Shown: positions 17,137 to 25,868, numbered from the stretch's first letter. The stretch is DNA of 64,000 bases from Curtobacterium pusillum (GCA_002025645.1 CP018783.1:248001-312000), one strand, 5' to 3'. Program-made: numbers and translations. The notes: generated from the letters alone by a model not told the origin.

Positions 17137-17793
17137 GTGAACTCGACGACGAGCATCCTCACCAACCTCCGCCCCGTCGGAGGTACCGCCCTCCAGGCCG
17201 ACCACCACCGGACCGTGTACCGGGCGAACACCGAACCGGTGGATGCGGACGCGTATCCGGCGGGTCTCTCCGCGGTGATCGACCTCCGCCGCGTAGACGA
17301 GACCGACGCCGTGCCACATCCCCTCGCCACGACCCCCGGCTACCGAGGTGTCCCGATGTTCGATCCGTCGTCGGGCCTGGAGTCGGCCGCCGAGGCGATC
17401 GCCCTCGAGGACCAGTACATCGACTGGCTCGACCGGCACCGCAGCGGGATCGCCGACGCCCTGCGTGCCATCGCTGCGACGGACGGTGACGTCCTGGTGT
17501 GCTGCTCCGCCGGCAAAGACCGGACGGGGATCGTCAGCGCCCTGCTCGCCCGCCATTGGGGTGACAGCCTCGAGGCGATCGGGGACGACTACGCCGCGAG
17601 TGAGGCGGGGCTGGCGGACCGGTTCGCACGGGAGCGCGCCGCGAGCACCGACCCGGAGGCGACCGCGACCGCGCAACGGTGCGTCCCCGAGATCATGACG
17701 ACGGTCATCGAGCACGTCGAGCGCCGTTGGGGGAGCGTCGACGACTACCTGCTGGCCATCGGCCTGCAGGACGCGGAGATCGCGGCGCTCTGA
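17137..17793 (+). CDS. Tyrosine-protein phosphatase (DSP/PTP-like)
   Basis: A 218-residue phosphatase. The active-site loop VCCSAGKDRTG fits CX5R, with the usual histidine before the cysteine replaced by cysteine. DLRRVDE near residue 50 is the typical upstream block of the family that includes MptpB-like enzymes, which act on phosphotyrosine and phosphoinositides. SSGLESAAEAIALEDQYIDWL corresponds to the variable helical insert. It has no signal peptide. Start GTG 17137 lies six bases after CAGGAT, a weak leaderless -10; the longer in-frame extension to 17020 would overlap the zinc-ribbon gene. It is a single gene, ended by a palindrome. Confidence 0.82.
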   Translation: MNSTTSILTNLRPVGGTALQADHHRTVYRANTEPVDADAYPAGLSAVIDLRRVDETDAVPHPLATTPGYRGVPMFDPSSGLESAAEAIALEDQYIDWLDRHRSGIADALRAIAATDGDVLVCCSAGKDRTGIVSALLARHWGDSLEAIGDDYAASEAGLADRFARERAASTDPEATATAQRCVPEIMTTVIEHVERRWGSVDDYLLAIGLQDAEIAAL

Positions 17794-17829
17794 TCGCGAC
17801 GCTGGTCGCGTTCTCGACGTGACCACGGA

Positions 17830-17870
17830 CTGGAGGCGCGGTGCGGGTCCGACCCGCACCGCGCCTCCAG
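17830..17870. terminator. Family 1 palindrome between convergent genes
   Basis: Two perfect 20-base arms have a one-base centre and the core TGGAGGCGCGGTGCGGG. It stands between the phosphatase (ends 17793) and the aldo/keto reductase (ends 17913), so it is likely a shared terminator. Confidence 0.75.
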
Positions 17871-17912
17871 GCAGATGGTCGCGTCAGCGACCCGTTGGTC
17901 CCGTCGGCGACG

Positions 17913-18884
17913 TCACCAGGCGTAGTCCTCCGGCGAGGTCTTGTGCCCCGGGAAGATCTCGTCGAGCCGGTCCAGCGCACGCTGGTCGAGGCGGATGTCG
18001 ACCGCGCGGACCGCGGACTCCCACTGCTCCATGGTGCGCGGGCCGGTGATCGGCGCGGTGACGCCGGGCTGGTGCAGCAGCCACGCGAGGGCGAGCTCGC
18101 CCGGGGTGTGGCCGAGCTCCTTCGCGAAGGACTCGTAGGCGGTGAGCTGGTCGCGGTGTCCCTCGACGTACTCGGCGCTGCGGCCGCTCAGGCGGCGCGA
18201 GCCCTGTTCGGTCTTCTCGATGATGCCGCCGAGGAGACCGCCCTGCAGCGGCGACCAGGGGATGACGCCGAGGCCGTACTCGCGGGCGGCGGGGAGGACC
18301 TCGCGCTCGATGTCGCGGACGACGAGGTTGTAGATCGACTGCTCGCTGACGAGGCCGAGGGTGTTCCGACGCGCGGCGACCTCCTGCGCCTGGGCGATGT
18401 GGAACCCGGCGAAGTTCGACGAGCCGACGTAGAGCACCTTGCCCTGCTGCACGGCGACGTCGATGGCCTGCCAGATCTCGTCCCACGGCGTCGCGCGGTC
18501 GACGTGGTGGAACTGGTAGAGGTCGATGTGGTCGGTCTGGAGGCGCTGCAGGCTGGCGTCGAGGGCCTGGCGGATGTTGTACGCGCTGAGCTTCCCGCCG
18601 TTCGGCCAGTCGAGCATGTCGCCGTAGACCTTCGTCGCGAGGACGGTCTTCTCGCGACGCCCGCCGCCCTTGGCGAACCAGCGGCCGATGATCTCCTCGG
18701 TGGCGCCCTTGCCCACCGAGCCGCCGTAGCCGTTGGCGGTGTCGAAGAAGTTCACGCCGAGCTCGTGCGCCCGGTCCATGATCGCGTGCGAGTCGTCTTC
18801 GCTGGTCTCCGGGCCGAAGTTCATGGTGCCGAGCACTGCCCGAGAGACGGACAGCCCTGTCCTGCCGAGGTGTGTGTAGTCCAT
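17913..18884 (-). CDS. Aldo/keto reductase
   Basis: A 323-residue (alpha/beta)8 NADPH-dependent oxidoreductase. Catalytic residues are visible: Asp and Tyr in FFDTANGYGG, Lys in KTVLATKVYG, and His in LYQFHHVDR. The start MDYTHLGRTGLSVSRAVLGTMNFG and the C-terminal block GVTAPITGPRTMEQWE place it in the YajO/Tas-like group, which reduces aldehydes and ketones; the natural substrate cannot be told. It is a single gene, divergent from fabH, with 141 bases between them. Confidence 0.9.
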   Translation of the reverse strand: MDYTHLGRTGLSVSRAVLGTMNFGPETSEDDSHAIMDRAHELGVNFFDTANGYGGSVGKGATEEIIGRWFAKGGGRREKTVLATKVYGDMLDWPNGGKLSAYNIRQALDASLQRLQTDHIDLYQFHHVDRATPWDEIWQAIDVAVQQGKVLYVGSSNFAGFHIAQAQEVAARRNTLGLVSEQSIYNLVVRDIEREVLPAAREYGLGVIPWSPLQGGLLGGIIEKTEQGSRRLSGRSAEYVEGHRDQLTAYESFAKELGHTPGELALAWLLHQPGVTAPITGPRTMEQWESAVRAVDIRLDQRALDRLDEIFPGHKTSPEDYAW

Positions 18885-19025
18885 GGGTCCGGTCTACGCG
18901 ATCGCGGGTGTGCGTGGCAGGCCCTGCGAGTACCGGCCTCGGGGCTCGGCGCGGAGCGGTTCGGGTGACGGCTTCATGCCGCGCGGAGCATGAGCAGGTG
19001 CGGCAGGGGAGTAGCGTGCCGTCTC

Positions 19026-19994
19026 GTGAACAACCCAGCTCTCCGTGGCAGCCGGATCCTCGGGTTCGGCCACCACCAGCCCGCACGCGTCCTCACCAAC
19101 GATGAACTCTCGACCATGGTCGACACGAACGACGAGTGGATCCGCACCCGGACCGGGATCGAGACCCGGCACATCGCCGGGCCTTCGGACACGGTCACAT
19201 CGATGGCGATCGAAGCGGCCAGGAACGCCCTCGCGGACGCCGGCGTCGCACCGGCCGACGTCGGGCTCGTCATCGTCGCGTCCACCACCCATCGCGACCG
19301 TGCTCCGTACACCGCAGGCCGGGTCGCCGCGGCACTCGGGCTCTCGCCGTCCGCAGCCCCGATCGACATCAACACCGCGTGCAGCGGCTTCGAGTACGGG
19401 GTCGCGCTGGCCGACCAGGCGATCCGCGTCGGCTCGACCGACATCGCCGTGGTCATCGGGTCCGAGATCCTCTCCGGCATCGTGGACTGGTCCGACCGGT
19501 CCACCTGCGTGCTCGTCGGGGACGGTGCCGGCGCGGCCGTGCTCGGCGTCTCCGACGAGGCACAGATCGGACCGGTGTCGTGGGGGAGCGTGCCGCACCT
19601 CGAGGAGGCCGTGCTCGTCTCCGGGGACCCCGAACGCTTCAGCCAGGAGGGCCGCTCCATCTACCGCTGGGCCATCACCGAGGCCGCCGACCACGCCCGC
19701 GCTGCCGTCGCCGCTGCCGGACTCACGCTCGACGACATCGAGGTGTTCGCGTTCCACCAGGCGAACCTGCGGATCATCGAGCCCCTCGTGACGGCGCTCG
19801 GTGGCGAGTCGAAGTTCGTCGTCCGGGACGTCGTGGAGTCGGGCAACACCTCGGCCGCGAGCGTGCCGCTCGGCCTGTCGAAGGCATGGGCGCGGGGCGA
19901 CCTGCCCGAGGGCGTGCCGGCGCTGCTGTTCGGGTTCGGCGGCGGGTTCGCGCACGCCGGGCAGGTGGTGACGACGCCGGTGCGGGTGCGGTGA
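19026..19994 (+). CDS. fabH: Beta-ketoacyl-ACP synthase III family protein
   Basis: A 322-residue FabH-type condensing enzyme. It joins acetyl-CoA or another starter to malonyl-ACP to begin fatty-acid synthesis. The triad is visible: Cys119 in INTACSGFEYG, His in AFHQANLRI, and Asn in SGNTSAAS. Start GTG 19026 is eight bases after TAGCGT, so probably leaderless; the longer frame to 18990 has no support. No other fatty-acid synthesis gene is nearby, so this may be an extra copy with a special starter preference rather than the main fabH. Confidence 0.9.
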   Translation: MNNPALRGSRILGFGHHQPARVLTNDELSTMVDTNDEWIRTRTGIETRHIAGPSDTVTSMAIEAARNALADAGVAPADVGLVIVASTTHRDRAPYTAGRVAAALGLSPSAAPIDINTACSGFEYGVALADQAIRVGSTDIAVVIGSEILSGIVDWSDRSTCVLVGDGAGAAVLGVSDEAQIGPVSWGSVPHLEEAVLVSGDPERFSQEGRSIYRWAITEAADHARAAVAAAGLTLDDIEVFAFHQANLRIIEPLVTALGGESKFVVRDVVESGNTSAASVPLGLSKAWARGDLPEGVPALLFGFGGGFAHAGQVVTTPVRVR

Positions 19995-20019
19995 CCGCGA
20001 ACTGACGGACGGTCGAACT

Positions 20020-20051
20020 GGAGGCGCGGTGCCCGCTGGCAGCGCGCCTCC
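20020..20051. terminator. Family 1 palindrome, imperfect
   Basis: GGAGGCGCGGTGCC (20020-20033) pairs with 20038-20051 with one mismatch across a CGCT loop. It lies between convergent fabH (ends 19994) and the EcsC-like gene (ends 20132). Confidence 0.65.
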
Positions 20052-20094
20052 GGCCCGTCTGGTGGTCCGGCCCGGCGCCGCTCGAGCAGCCAGC

Positions 20095-20130
20095 GGCCGG
20101 GCGGCCGGGCGGCCGGGCGGCCGGGCGGCC
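20095..20130. repeat. Tandem 8-base repeat GGCCGGGC
   Basis: About four and a half direct copies of GGCCGGGC run up to the stop codon of the EcsC-like gene. Such a GC repeat can slip in replication and may change length between strains. Confidence 0.8.
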
Positions 20131-20131
20131 C

Positions 20132-21046
20132 TCAGACCGTGTCGTCGGTGTGGTCGGGGGTGTCCGCCCAGAGGTCTTCGCGCCCCTTGCGGCGCGTGAT
20201 CGCCCGGCGGTCCTTCGGCGCCTTCGTCTGCTTGGGCGCCTTGACCTGCTTGGAGTCTTTCGGCTGCTTCGGTTCCTTGGGTTCGAGCACGATCGAAAAC
20301 TGCGCGGGCGGGAGGCCGAACCCCGTCCGCGAGGCCTGGATCACCTTCCGTCCCAGCGCGTGGTTGCCCAGGCCGCCGACCGCAGCACCGATCCCGAACG
20401 GGAGCGCTCGACCCACGATCGTCGTGCCCTGGCGTGCGGCGAATCGCTTGATGAACTGGTCGCGCACCTGCCCGCCGATCCCGTTCACGACCTGCTTCGG
20501 CAGCGAGGACGTCACCATCTCGCCCCAGAACGCCGTCCGGACCTGACCGCCGGCGATCTGCCCGGCGAGCTGGTTGATCAGCTGCGTGCCGGGCGTGCCG
20601 AGGATCATCGCCATCACGAGCATGCGGGCACGCTCGGGGTCGTCCAGGGCGATGCCGTGCACCTCGGTCACGGACTGCGCGAAGAGGGCGGTCGTCTCGA
20701 GGAACCCGACCGTCTCCGCCCCACTGAGCCCCAGGGCCGCGGCCATGCCGACGCCCGGGATCACGGCACTCGCACCCACCGCTGCACCACCTGTCGTCAC
20801 GGCCGTGAGGTACTGCCGCTCGAGGATCTGGATGATCTCGGCCGGCGTCGAGTCTGGGTGCCGGCGGCGGAGTGCTCGAACGTGCGCGACCACGACGGGG
20901 CGCTGCACGCTCAGCACGCGGTCGAGCATCTTCACCCATCCGGCGGGTCGCTGCTCGGGGGTACGGGCGTTCGGGTCGGTGGGGGTCGAGGCCACAGGCG
21001 CTGCCGGCAAGGGCACGATCGCCTGGTCCTTCTGCTCTCGGGCCAT
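20132..21046 (-). CDS. EcsC-like membrane-associated protein
   Basis: A 304-residue protein. Residues about 75-215 resemble the EcsC family: hydrophobic, glycine-rich segments GGAAVGASAVIPGVGMAAA and SGAETVGFLETTALFAQS, then ARMLVMAMILG. These are likely membrane-embedded helices; function unknown. The last 60 residues are a basic tail with K-x-P-K-Q-like repeats (KEPKQPKDSKQ, KAPKQTKAPKD), probably disordered and able to bind nucleic acid or acidic surfaces. Start ATG 21046 follows TACCGT at seven bases, again a leaderless pattern; an upstream codon at 21067 is less likely. Confidence 0.65.
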   Translation of the reverse strand: MAREQKDQAIVPLPAAPVASTPTDPNARTPEQRPAGWVKMLDRVLSVQRPVVVAHVRALRRRHPDSTPAEIIQILERQYLTAVTTGGAAVGASAVIPGVGMAAALGLSGAETVGFLETTALFAQSVTEVHGIALDDPERARMLVMAMILGTPGTQLINQLAGQIAGGQVRTAFWGEMVTSSLPKQVVNGIGGQVRDQFIKRFAARQGTTIVGRALPFGIGAAVGGLGNHALGRKVIQASRTGFGLPPAQFSIVLEPKEPKQPKDSKQVKAPKQTKAPKDRRAITRRKGREDLWADTPDHTDDTV

Positions 21047-21103
21047 GCTGACGACGGTACGCCGCACGGGTGGGAGCTCCGTCGGACTGTGCTGTGCGGC
21101 GCG

Positions 21104-22084
21104 TCATCGGCAGGGGATCCCAGCGCGGTGGAGCTTGAGGCGGAGTCGATCCGGGTCCATGAGGTCGGCCCAGGTCAGCCGGACGACCGTGCGGACCTCG
21201 GGGAAGGACCGGACGAAGTCCTCACGTTGCTTCTCCTGCCAATGAGCCTCGGCCGTCGACCGGCCGTCGAGCATCGCGTCGTCCTCGTACTTCGCCCGCC
21301 CGTCCACCTCGACGACGACTCCGTGCTCGGGGAACCAGAAGTCGACGATCGCCGTGCGGTCTCCGGGTCGGGCGAACACGTGCTGCTGGACCGGGTCGGG
21401 GACTCCGAGCTGCCGGAAGCGCACGCGGCACACGGATTCTGCGGGCGATCCCGACGCCGCCGACCCCATCCCCACCGCCACCGCAGCCTTGGTCCGGCCC
21501 TTGACCAGTCGAGACACCTCTGCCGCGAGCTGCTCGGGCGTCGCCTGCAGGGTACGCAGCACGTGGTCGACGACCGGGAGCGCGTGATCGAGCGGCCGCG
21601 CCGATGCGATGTCCACCGCCGTCCTCGCGGGGGTGGTGGCGAGGGTGCCGTCGTGGTCGACAGCTTGTCTCGGAGCGTTCCTCTCGACCCCGTGTCGCAC
21701 GAACCAGGCGGTCACCCGGGTGGTGCTCGCGGTCGGGTCGAGGAGGTGCACCTTCGATGGCCAGTCACCGACGAACGGCAATCCGAGCACAGCGCACGCC
21801 GACTCGTGGGACAGGACGTCCGTCGGTCGCAACCGGGTGACGGCTGCGCGAACGAGGACGCGGTGCCGTTCCTCGGGCCACAGACCTTCGAGTGCGCCGC
21901 GCGGGACCAGGACTCCGGGACGTACCCGCTCGAGTTCGCCCCGGTGCACCGCGCGTTCGAGCGCCCGTCGCTCGGCGCTCGGGAGTCCGGTCGTGCGGAT
22001 GAGTCGTACGTTTGCGTTGCCCACACGTCCACGATGTCTGGAGCGGGTCCACCGGAGGCGTCCGGAAAGCCCATCCGTGGACAA
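21104..22084 (-). CDS. AbiEi-like / DUF559-type endonuclease-fold protein
   Basis: A 326-residue protein common in actinobacteria, often labelled type IV toxin-antitoxin AbiEi-like or DUF559. The N-terminal part (about 30-120) fits an AbiEi-type winged-helix start (ALERAVHRGELERVRPGVLVPRG, LSHESACAVLGLP). The C-terminal part (about 220-320) is a small restriction-endonuclease fold: IVDFWFPEHGVVVEVDGRAKY with D and E-x-D metal residues, then EKQREDFVRS. No partner toxin AbiEii is adjacent. The start is uncertain between ATG 22084 and an in-frame GTG about 20 codons downstream. Confidence 0.6.
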   Translation of the reverse strand: MSTDGLSGRLRWTRSRHRGRVGNANVRLIRTTGLPSAERRALERAVHRGELERVRPGVLVPRGALEGLWPEERHRVLVRAAVTRLRPTDVLSHESACAVLGLPFVGDWPSKVHLLDPTASTTRVTAWFVRHGVERNAPRQAVDHDGTLATTPARTAVDIASARPLDHALPVVDHVLRTLQATPEQLAAEVSRLVKGRTKAAVAVGMGSAASGSPAESVCRVRFRQLGVPDPVQQHVFARPGDRTAIVDFWFPEHGVVVEVDGRAKYEDDAMLDGRSTAEAHWQEKQREDFVRSFPEVRTVVRLTWADLMDPDRLRLKLHRAGIPCR

Positions 22085-22134
22085 CGACCGGCGTCACCCC
22101 ACCTGTGGAGGAGCCGCGCGCGTCCATGCCCGGG

Positions 22135-22242
22135 CATCGATCGACAACCCACTCGTCGATCGACAGGTGGATTGTCGGCGGATGCGCGTGCAGAGGGTGC
22201 GCGTACATCGATCGACATCGTGCGAGTCGATCGACGGGTGGA
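22135..22242. repeat. Two 37-base direct repeats with paired TCGATCGAC sites
   Basis: Copies at 22135-22171 and 22206-22242 are 71 bases apart. Each holds two TCGATCGAC boxes spaced 19 bases (22137 and 22156; 22208 and 22227), and both end in GGTGGA. The eight bases between boxes differ. The array lies upstream of the AbiEi-like gene and downstream of fliW. A paired-operator array fits best. Confidence 0.6.
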
Positions 22243-22286
22243 ACGTCGAAAAACGGGTGCGAAGCCGCGAAGCCGGCCGGCCGGCG

Positions 22287-22655
22287 TCAGCGCCGGGCGA
22301 GCTCCGCGCGCAGCGGCAGGTCCTGGTCCTCCAGGATGAGCTGCGCGCCGGCCGAGGTCCGGGCGTTCACGACGATCGGCGCGAGCAGGTTCACGGTGGT
22401 GCCGGACTCGCCGGGGTTCGCGACGACGAGCAGCATCGCGTCCTCGGCGGAGGTCAGCCCGAGCCCCGCGGCCTGCTCGTCGGTGAGCTCGGGGGAGTAC
22501 GAAGGCAGGTGCACCGAGGCGTCGAGCACGAACAGGCGTGCGTCCTCGCCGACCAGGGTGAACAGGCCGTCGGCACCGTCGACCGGCGTCAGGGTGAAGA
22601 CGGCGGCCGGCGACAGGCCGAACGGCGGGACGGCGAAGGTCAGGTCGATGCTCAT
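22287..22655 (-). CDS. fliW: Flagellar assembly factor FliW
   Basis: A 122-residue FliW. FliW binds flagellin and, in bacteria with CsrA, relieves CsrA repression of flagellin translation. Family features are the opening IDLTFAVPPFGLSPAAVFTLTPV, LDASVHLPSYSPEL and a C-terminal VNLLAPIVVNARTSAGAQLIL. Its start overlaps the flgL stop by four bases, so it is last in the flgN-flgK-flgL-fliW operon. No csrA gene is present in the window, though fliW and csrA are often neighbours. Confidence 0.9.
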   Translation of the reverse strand: MSIDLTFAVPPFGLSPAAVFTLTPVDGADGLFTLVGEDARLFVLDASVHLPSYSPELTDEQAAGLGLTSAEDAMLLVVANPGESGTTVNLLAPIVVNARTSAGAQLILEDQDLPLRAELARR

Positions 22656-23533
22656 CGGAGGTAGTCCATCAGGGTCGGCTGCAGGACCTTCGCGGTGACG
22701 GCGAGGGCTGCCTGGTAGTTGGTCTGCTGCACCTGCAGGTCGAGGACGGCCTTCGCGAGGTCCTTGTCCTCGATGCCGGCGCGGCGGTTCTCGAGCGAGA
22801 CCGTGGCGCTCTTCAGCGAGTCCTGAGCCGAGAGGGCGGCCGCGTGCCGGACACCCACGTCGGCCTGGACACCCCGCACGGTGCTGATGGCGGCGTCGAC
22901 GTCGTTGATGCGGGGGTTCAGGTTCACACCGTTCTGCAGGTCGCCGACGATCGAGTCGATCATCGAGAAGACGGACGAGCTGCCGGAGCCGAACACCGCC
23001 GCACCGGAGGTGTCGACCCGGACGGTCGTGCCGTCACCGATGCGTCGGGTGACGTCGGTGCCGGCGGTCGCCCACCCGGTCGCGGGGTCGTACGCGGTCG
23101 CGGCCGTCGAGGAACCGGCGAACACCGAACGGGTGCCGTACGTGGCGTTCGCCTTCGACTCGAGCTCGGTCTTCAGCGACTGGAACTGCGTGATGAACGC
23201 GTCGCGGTCGGTGTCGCTCATGGTGCCGCTGTTCGCCGCCTGGACGGTGAGGTCCCGGACGCTGTTCAGCACCGAGTACACGCTCGACAGGGTGCTGTCG
23301 GTCGTGGCGAGCCAGCCGACGGCGTCGTTGGCGTTGCGCGTGTACTGCGCCGCGGCGGCCTGCTCCTTGCGGACCTGCATCGACGACGCGGTACCGACCG
23401 GGTCGTCGGACGGCCGCTGGATGTTCTTCAGCGTGGTCGCCTGGTCGGTCAGCTGCGCGAGCTTCGCGGCCCCGGCCTGCAGCCGCGCGCTGGCGGCCGT
23501 CATGGACATCTGGGTGGTCACCCGGGTGATCAC
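22652..23533 (-). CDS. flgL: Flagellar hook-filament junction protein FlgL
   Basis: This 293-residue FlgL (HAP3) sits between hook and filament. The flagellin-like ends are clear: N-terminal MITRVTTQMSMTAASARLQAG and RPSDDPVGTASSMQVRKEQ, and C-terminal LENRRAGIEDKDLAKAVLDLQ with QTNYQAALAVTAKVLQPTLMDYLR. These ends pair as a coiled coil in the exported tube. It is exported by the flagellar type III route without a cleaved signal. It starts two bases after the flgK stop and overlaps fliW. Confidence 0.93.
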   Translation of the reverse strand: MITRVTTQMSMTAASARLQAGAAKLAQLTDQATTLKNIQRPSDDPVGTASSMQVRKEQAAAAQYTRNANDAVGWLATTDSTLSSVYSVLNSVRDLTVQAANSGTMSDTDRDAFITQFQSLKTELESKANATYGTRSVFAGSSTAATAYDPATGWATAGTDVTRRIGDGTTVRVDTSGAAVFGSGSSSVFSMIDSIVGDLQNGVNLNPRINDVDAAISTVRGVQADVGVRHAAALSAQDSLKSATVSLENRRAGIEDKDLAKAVLDLQVQQTNYQAALAVTAKVLQPTLMDYLR

Positions 23534-23535
23534 GG

Positions 23536-24957
23536 TCAGCCCCTCCCGACGATGCCGGTGCGGTTGATGATGGTGTCGAGCATCTCGTCGACGGCGGTCA
23601 GGACGCGGGCCGCGCCCTGGTACGCGTGCTGGTAGCTCAGCAGGTTCACGTTCTCCTCGTCGAGGTCCACGCCGGCGCTCGACTGCTGCTGCGTGCGAGC
23701 GTTGGTCAGGGCGAGTCCGGTGAGCGTCGATTCCGACGCGGCCGACCGGGAGGCAGTGCCCACCCCCGCCACGAAGGTCGCCCAGGAGCGGTCAGCGCCG
23801 TCCGACGTCGTGCCGAGTCGCGAGAGCGCGTCGGCGAACGAGTCGTCGAGTTCCCCCGCCGCGTTCCGCGTCGCCAGCCCGCTGCCGTCGGTCGGGACGA
23901 CACCGAGGCCCTGTGCGGCGGGGACGCCGGCCACGAGCGAGAAGAACGGCGTGCCGGTCGCGCCGGTCGGGGTCGTCCCGGTGGCGTGCACGGCGTTTAC
24001 CGCGGTGGCGAGCTTCGTCGCGACCTGGTCGTACGACGCCGAGGCCTCGGCCAGGGCGCCGCCGGTGCCGTTCGCCGTGACCGGGGCGAGGAGCGAGAGG
24101 TTCCCGCCGATCGAGCCGCCGGACAGCGACACCGCGCCGGCGGTGCCCGAGGTCCAGGTCAGGGTCACCGCGGCCCCGTCGGCCAGGCGCTGCCCGCCGC
24201 CGAGGGCGACCGAGCGGGCGTCCGTGCCCTGGACGATGGCGTTGCCGCCGATCAGGACGTCGACCGTGCCGTCGGTGTTCTGGCGGACGGTGCCGCCGGC
24301 GAGTGACGCGATCTGCTCGGTGAGCTGGTCCCGCTGGTCCATCAGCTCGTTGGCGTTCCCACCGGAGGCGAGGGCGGTGCGGATGCGGCCGTTCAGGTCG
24401 GCGACCTGTGAGGCGGCGCTGTTCAGCTGCTGCACCTGGCCGTCCACGGTGCCGCGCACGCTGGACCACTGCGCGTCGATCGCCTTCGAACCGCTCGCGA
24501 GTGCACTCGCGACGGTCTTCGCGGCGCCGATGACCGCGCTGGCGGCACCGGGGTCGTCGGGGTGCGTGGAGAGCTCGCTCCACGACGACCAGAACGCGTC
24601 GAGCTTGCTGGCGAGACCGTCGTCGCCGGGCTCGTTCAGCCCGTTCTCGAGCGCGGAGAGCGCGGCGGCGCGGGCGTCGGCGTAGGCCGAGGACCCGGAG
24701 GCCACCCGCACGCCGGCGTCGAGCGTCAGGGAGGCGAGACGGGCGATGCCGTCCACCGAGACACCCTGCCCGGCGAGGGCTGCGGTCCCACGCATGAAGC
24801 CCGTCTGGGCGGCGGGGATCGACGACTGCGAGACCCGCTGACGGGTGTACCCGGCGGTGCCGGCGTTGGCGATGTTCTGCCCCGTGACGTCGATGCCGGC
24901 GCGGGCTGCGGCGAGTCCGGAGTACGCGGTGGCGAGGGATCCGAAGGTGCTGACCAC
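23536..24957 (-). CDS. flgK: Flagellar hook-associated protein FlgK
   Basis: A 473-residue FlgK (HAP1), the first junction protein. The N-terminal rod-hook motif is SGLAAARAGIDVTGQNIANAGTAGYTRQ (written in part in the protein at residues 12-40), and the C-terminal DEENVNLLSYQHAYQGAARVL is typical. I chose GTG 24957 (VSTFGSLATAYSG); the longer frame would cover the end of flgN. It lies four bases after flgN. The middle region is repetitive and poorly conserved, as in other FlgK proteins. Confidence 0.92.
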   Translation of the reverse strand: MVSTFGSLATAYSGLAAARAGIDVTGQNIANAGTAGYTRQRVSQSSIPAAQTGFMRGTAALAGQGVSVDGIARLASLTLDAGVRVASGSSAYADARAAALSALENGLNEPGDDGLASKLDAFWSSWSELSTHPDDPGAASAVIGAAKTVASALASGSKAIDAQWSSVRGTVDGQVQQLNSAASQVADLNGRIRTALASGGNANELMDQRDQLTEQIASLAGGTVRQNTDGTVDVLIGGNAIVQGTDARSVALGGGQRLADGAAVTLTWTSGTAGAVSLSGGSIGGNLSLLAPVTANGTGGALAEASASYDQVATKLATAVNAVHATGTTPTGATGTPFFSLVAGVPAAQGLGVVPTDGSGLATRNAAGELDDSFADALSRLGTTSDGADRSWATFVAGVGTASRSAASESTLTGLALTNARTQQQSSAGVDLDEENVNLLSYQHAYQGAARVLTAVDEMLDTIINRTGIVGRG

Positions 24958-24961
24958 GGTG

Positions 24962-25447
24962 CTACAGGGTCCCCTCGAAGAGTCGTGCGCCGTCGGAGCC
25001 CGCACCCGAGGCGCCAGAGGCGTCGTAGGTGGCGGCGCCCGTGACGGACCCGGCGAGGGTCTCCTCGGTCGCCTGCGCGGCGGCTCGGAGGAAGCGGTCG
25101 TTCTCGTCCCGCAGCGACCCGATCTGGGTGGTCAGCTCGACCATGGCGGTGAGGTGCGCGGCGAGGATCTCGCCCCACGGTCCGCTCGGGGCGGCGGCGA
25201 CGACCTCGCGCAGGGGTGCGTCCGCGGCGACGCCCCACTCCTCGGCGACCTCGGCGCTCGACGCTGCGCGCTCGAGTCCGGTGCTGCGGAGGCGTTCGAG
25301 GACCTGTTCGACCTCGCGGCTGGCGTGCGAGACCCAGCGGGAGCGTCCGGCTGCGAGCAGCAGCTGTTCCTCCTCGAGCTTGAAGGTGAGCAGCTCGAGC
25401 AGTTCGCGTTCGCGCCAGAGCACGGCGGACAGTTCGTTCACGCTCAT
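24962..25447 (-). CDS. flgN: FlgN-like export chaperone
   Basis: A 161-residue helical protein first in the operon before flgK and flgL, whose products FlgN chaperones. The N-terminal VNELSAVLWRERELLELLTFKLEEEQLLLAAGR is the typical FlgN opening (positions 2-35), followed by long helices and a flexible C-terminal tail rich in A, G and S. Start ATG 25447 has GGAGGAG at the right distance. A candidate flagellar promoter lies 48-74 bases upstream. Similarity in FlgN proteins is low, so the call rests on helix pattern and position. Confidence 0.8.
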   Translation of the reverse strand: MSVNELSAVLWRERELLELLTFKLEEEQLLLAAGRSRWVSHASREVEQVLERLRSTGLERAASSAEVAEEWGVAADAPLREVVAAAPSGPWGEILAAHLTAMVELTTQIGSLRDENDRFLRAAAQATEETLAGSVTGAATYDASGASGAGSDGARLFEGTL

Positions 25448-25494
25448 CGTCTCCTCCCGGTGGGGTGTGTCGGTCATCCTGCGGACACCGGGAC

Positions 25495-25521
25495 CTATCG
25501 GGTCGCGGGTGCCGGGCGTAA
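25495..25521 (-). promoter_or_regulatory. Candidate FliA (sigma-28) promoter for flgN-flgK-flgL-fliW
   Basis: On the minus strand, TTAC (25521-25518), 15 bases, then CCCGATAG (25502-25495). The known FliA/WhiG form is TAAA-N15-GCCGATAA. The same layout and spacing occurs before fliC at 26728. It would give a leader of about 40 bases. Confidence 0.45.
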
Positions 25522-25868
25522 GCGCCGGTCTGGCGACTGCGTCTGCCGGACACGAGCCGCGCCTCCCGGAATTCACCCCGACCGGGGGACAAGAACGCCC
25601 GTTCCCCACCCGGTGTCCTCCCAAATGCCGACCGGGAAAACGCCGTCTCACCCCCGCACTGGGGACGGTTGTACACCCGTACAGGGCTTTGTCAGCCGAT
25701 ACATTCGAACCGCACCGCGGGGGACACCCCGCACCGCGTCGCAGGGGCGCGGACGTGCACCACCCGGAGGGAACCGGGTGGCTCTTCGGCGTACGCACCG
25801 GCCAACCGAGGCCGGTGTCCGCCGCGCCCAGGGACGGGTCAGTCACGTCAGTCGACCAGGGGATCAGC
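25522..25868. other. Intergenic region between flgN and fliA
   Basis: About 350 bases without a supported gene. It holds an inverted repeat TGTAC-ACCC-GTACA at 25670-25683 and a GCCGATAC at 25695-25702 that looks like a FliA -10 but has no matching -35. AGGGGATCAGC just before 25869 is the ribosome site of fliA. The region probably carries the fliA promoter, but I cannot place it. Confidence 0.5.

Noticed and set aside
22135-22242. CRISPR-like array
   Set aside because: Only two 37-base units, no repeat-spacer regularity, no cas gene.
25695-25702. GCCGATAC, like a FliA -10 element, upstream of fliA
   Set aside because: No TAAA- or TAAC-like element 15 bases upstream; chance match is likely.
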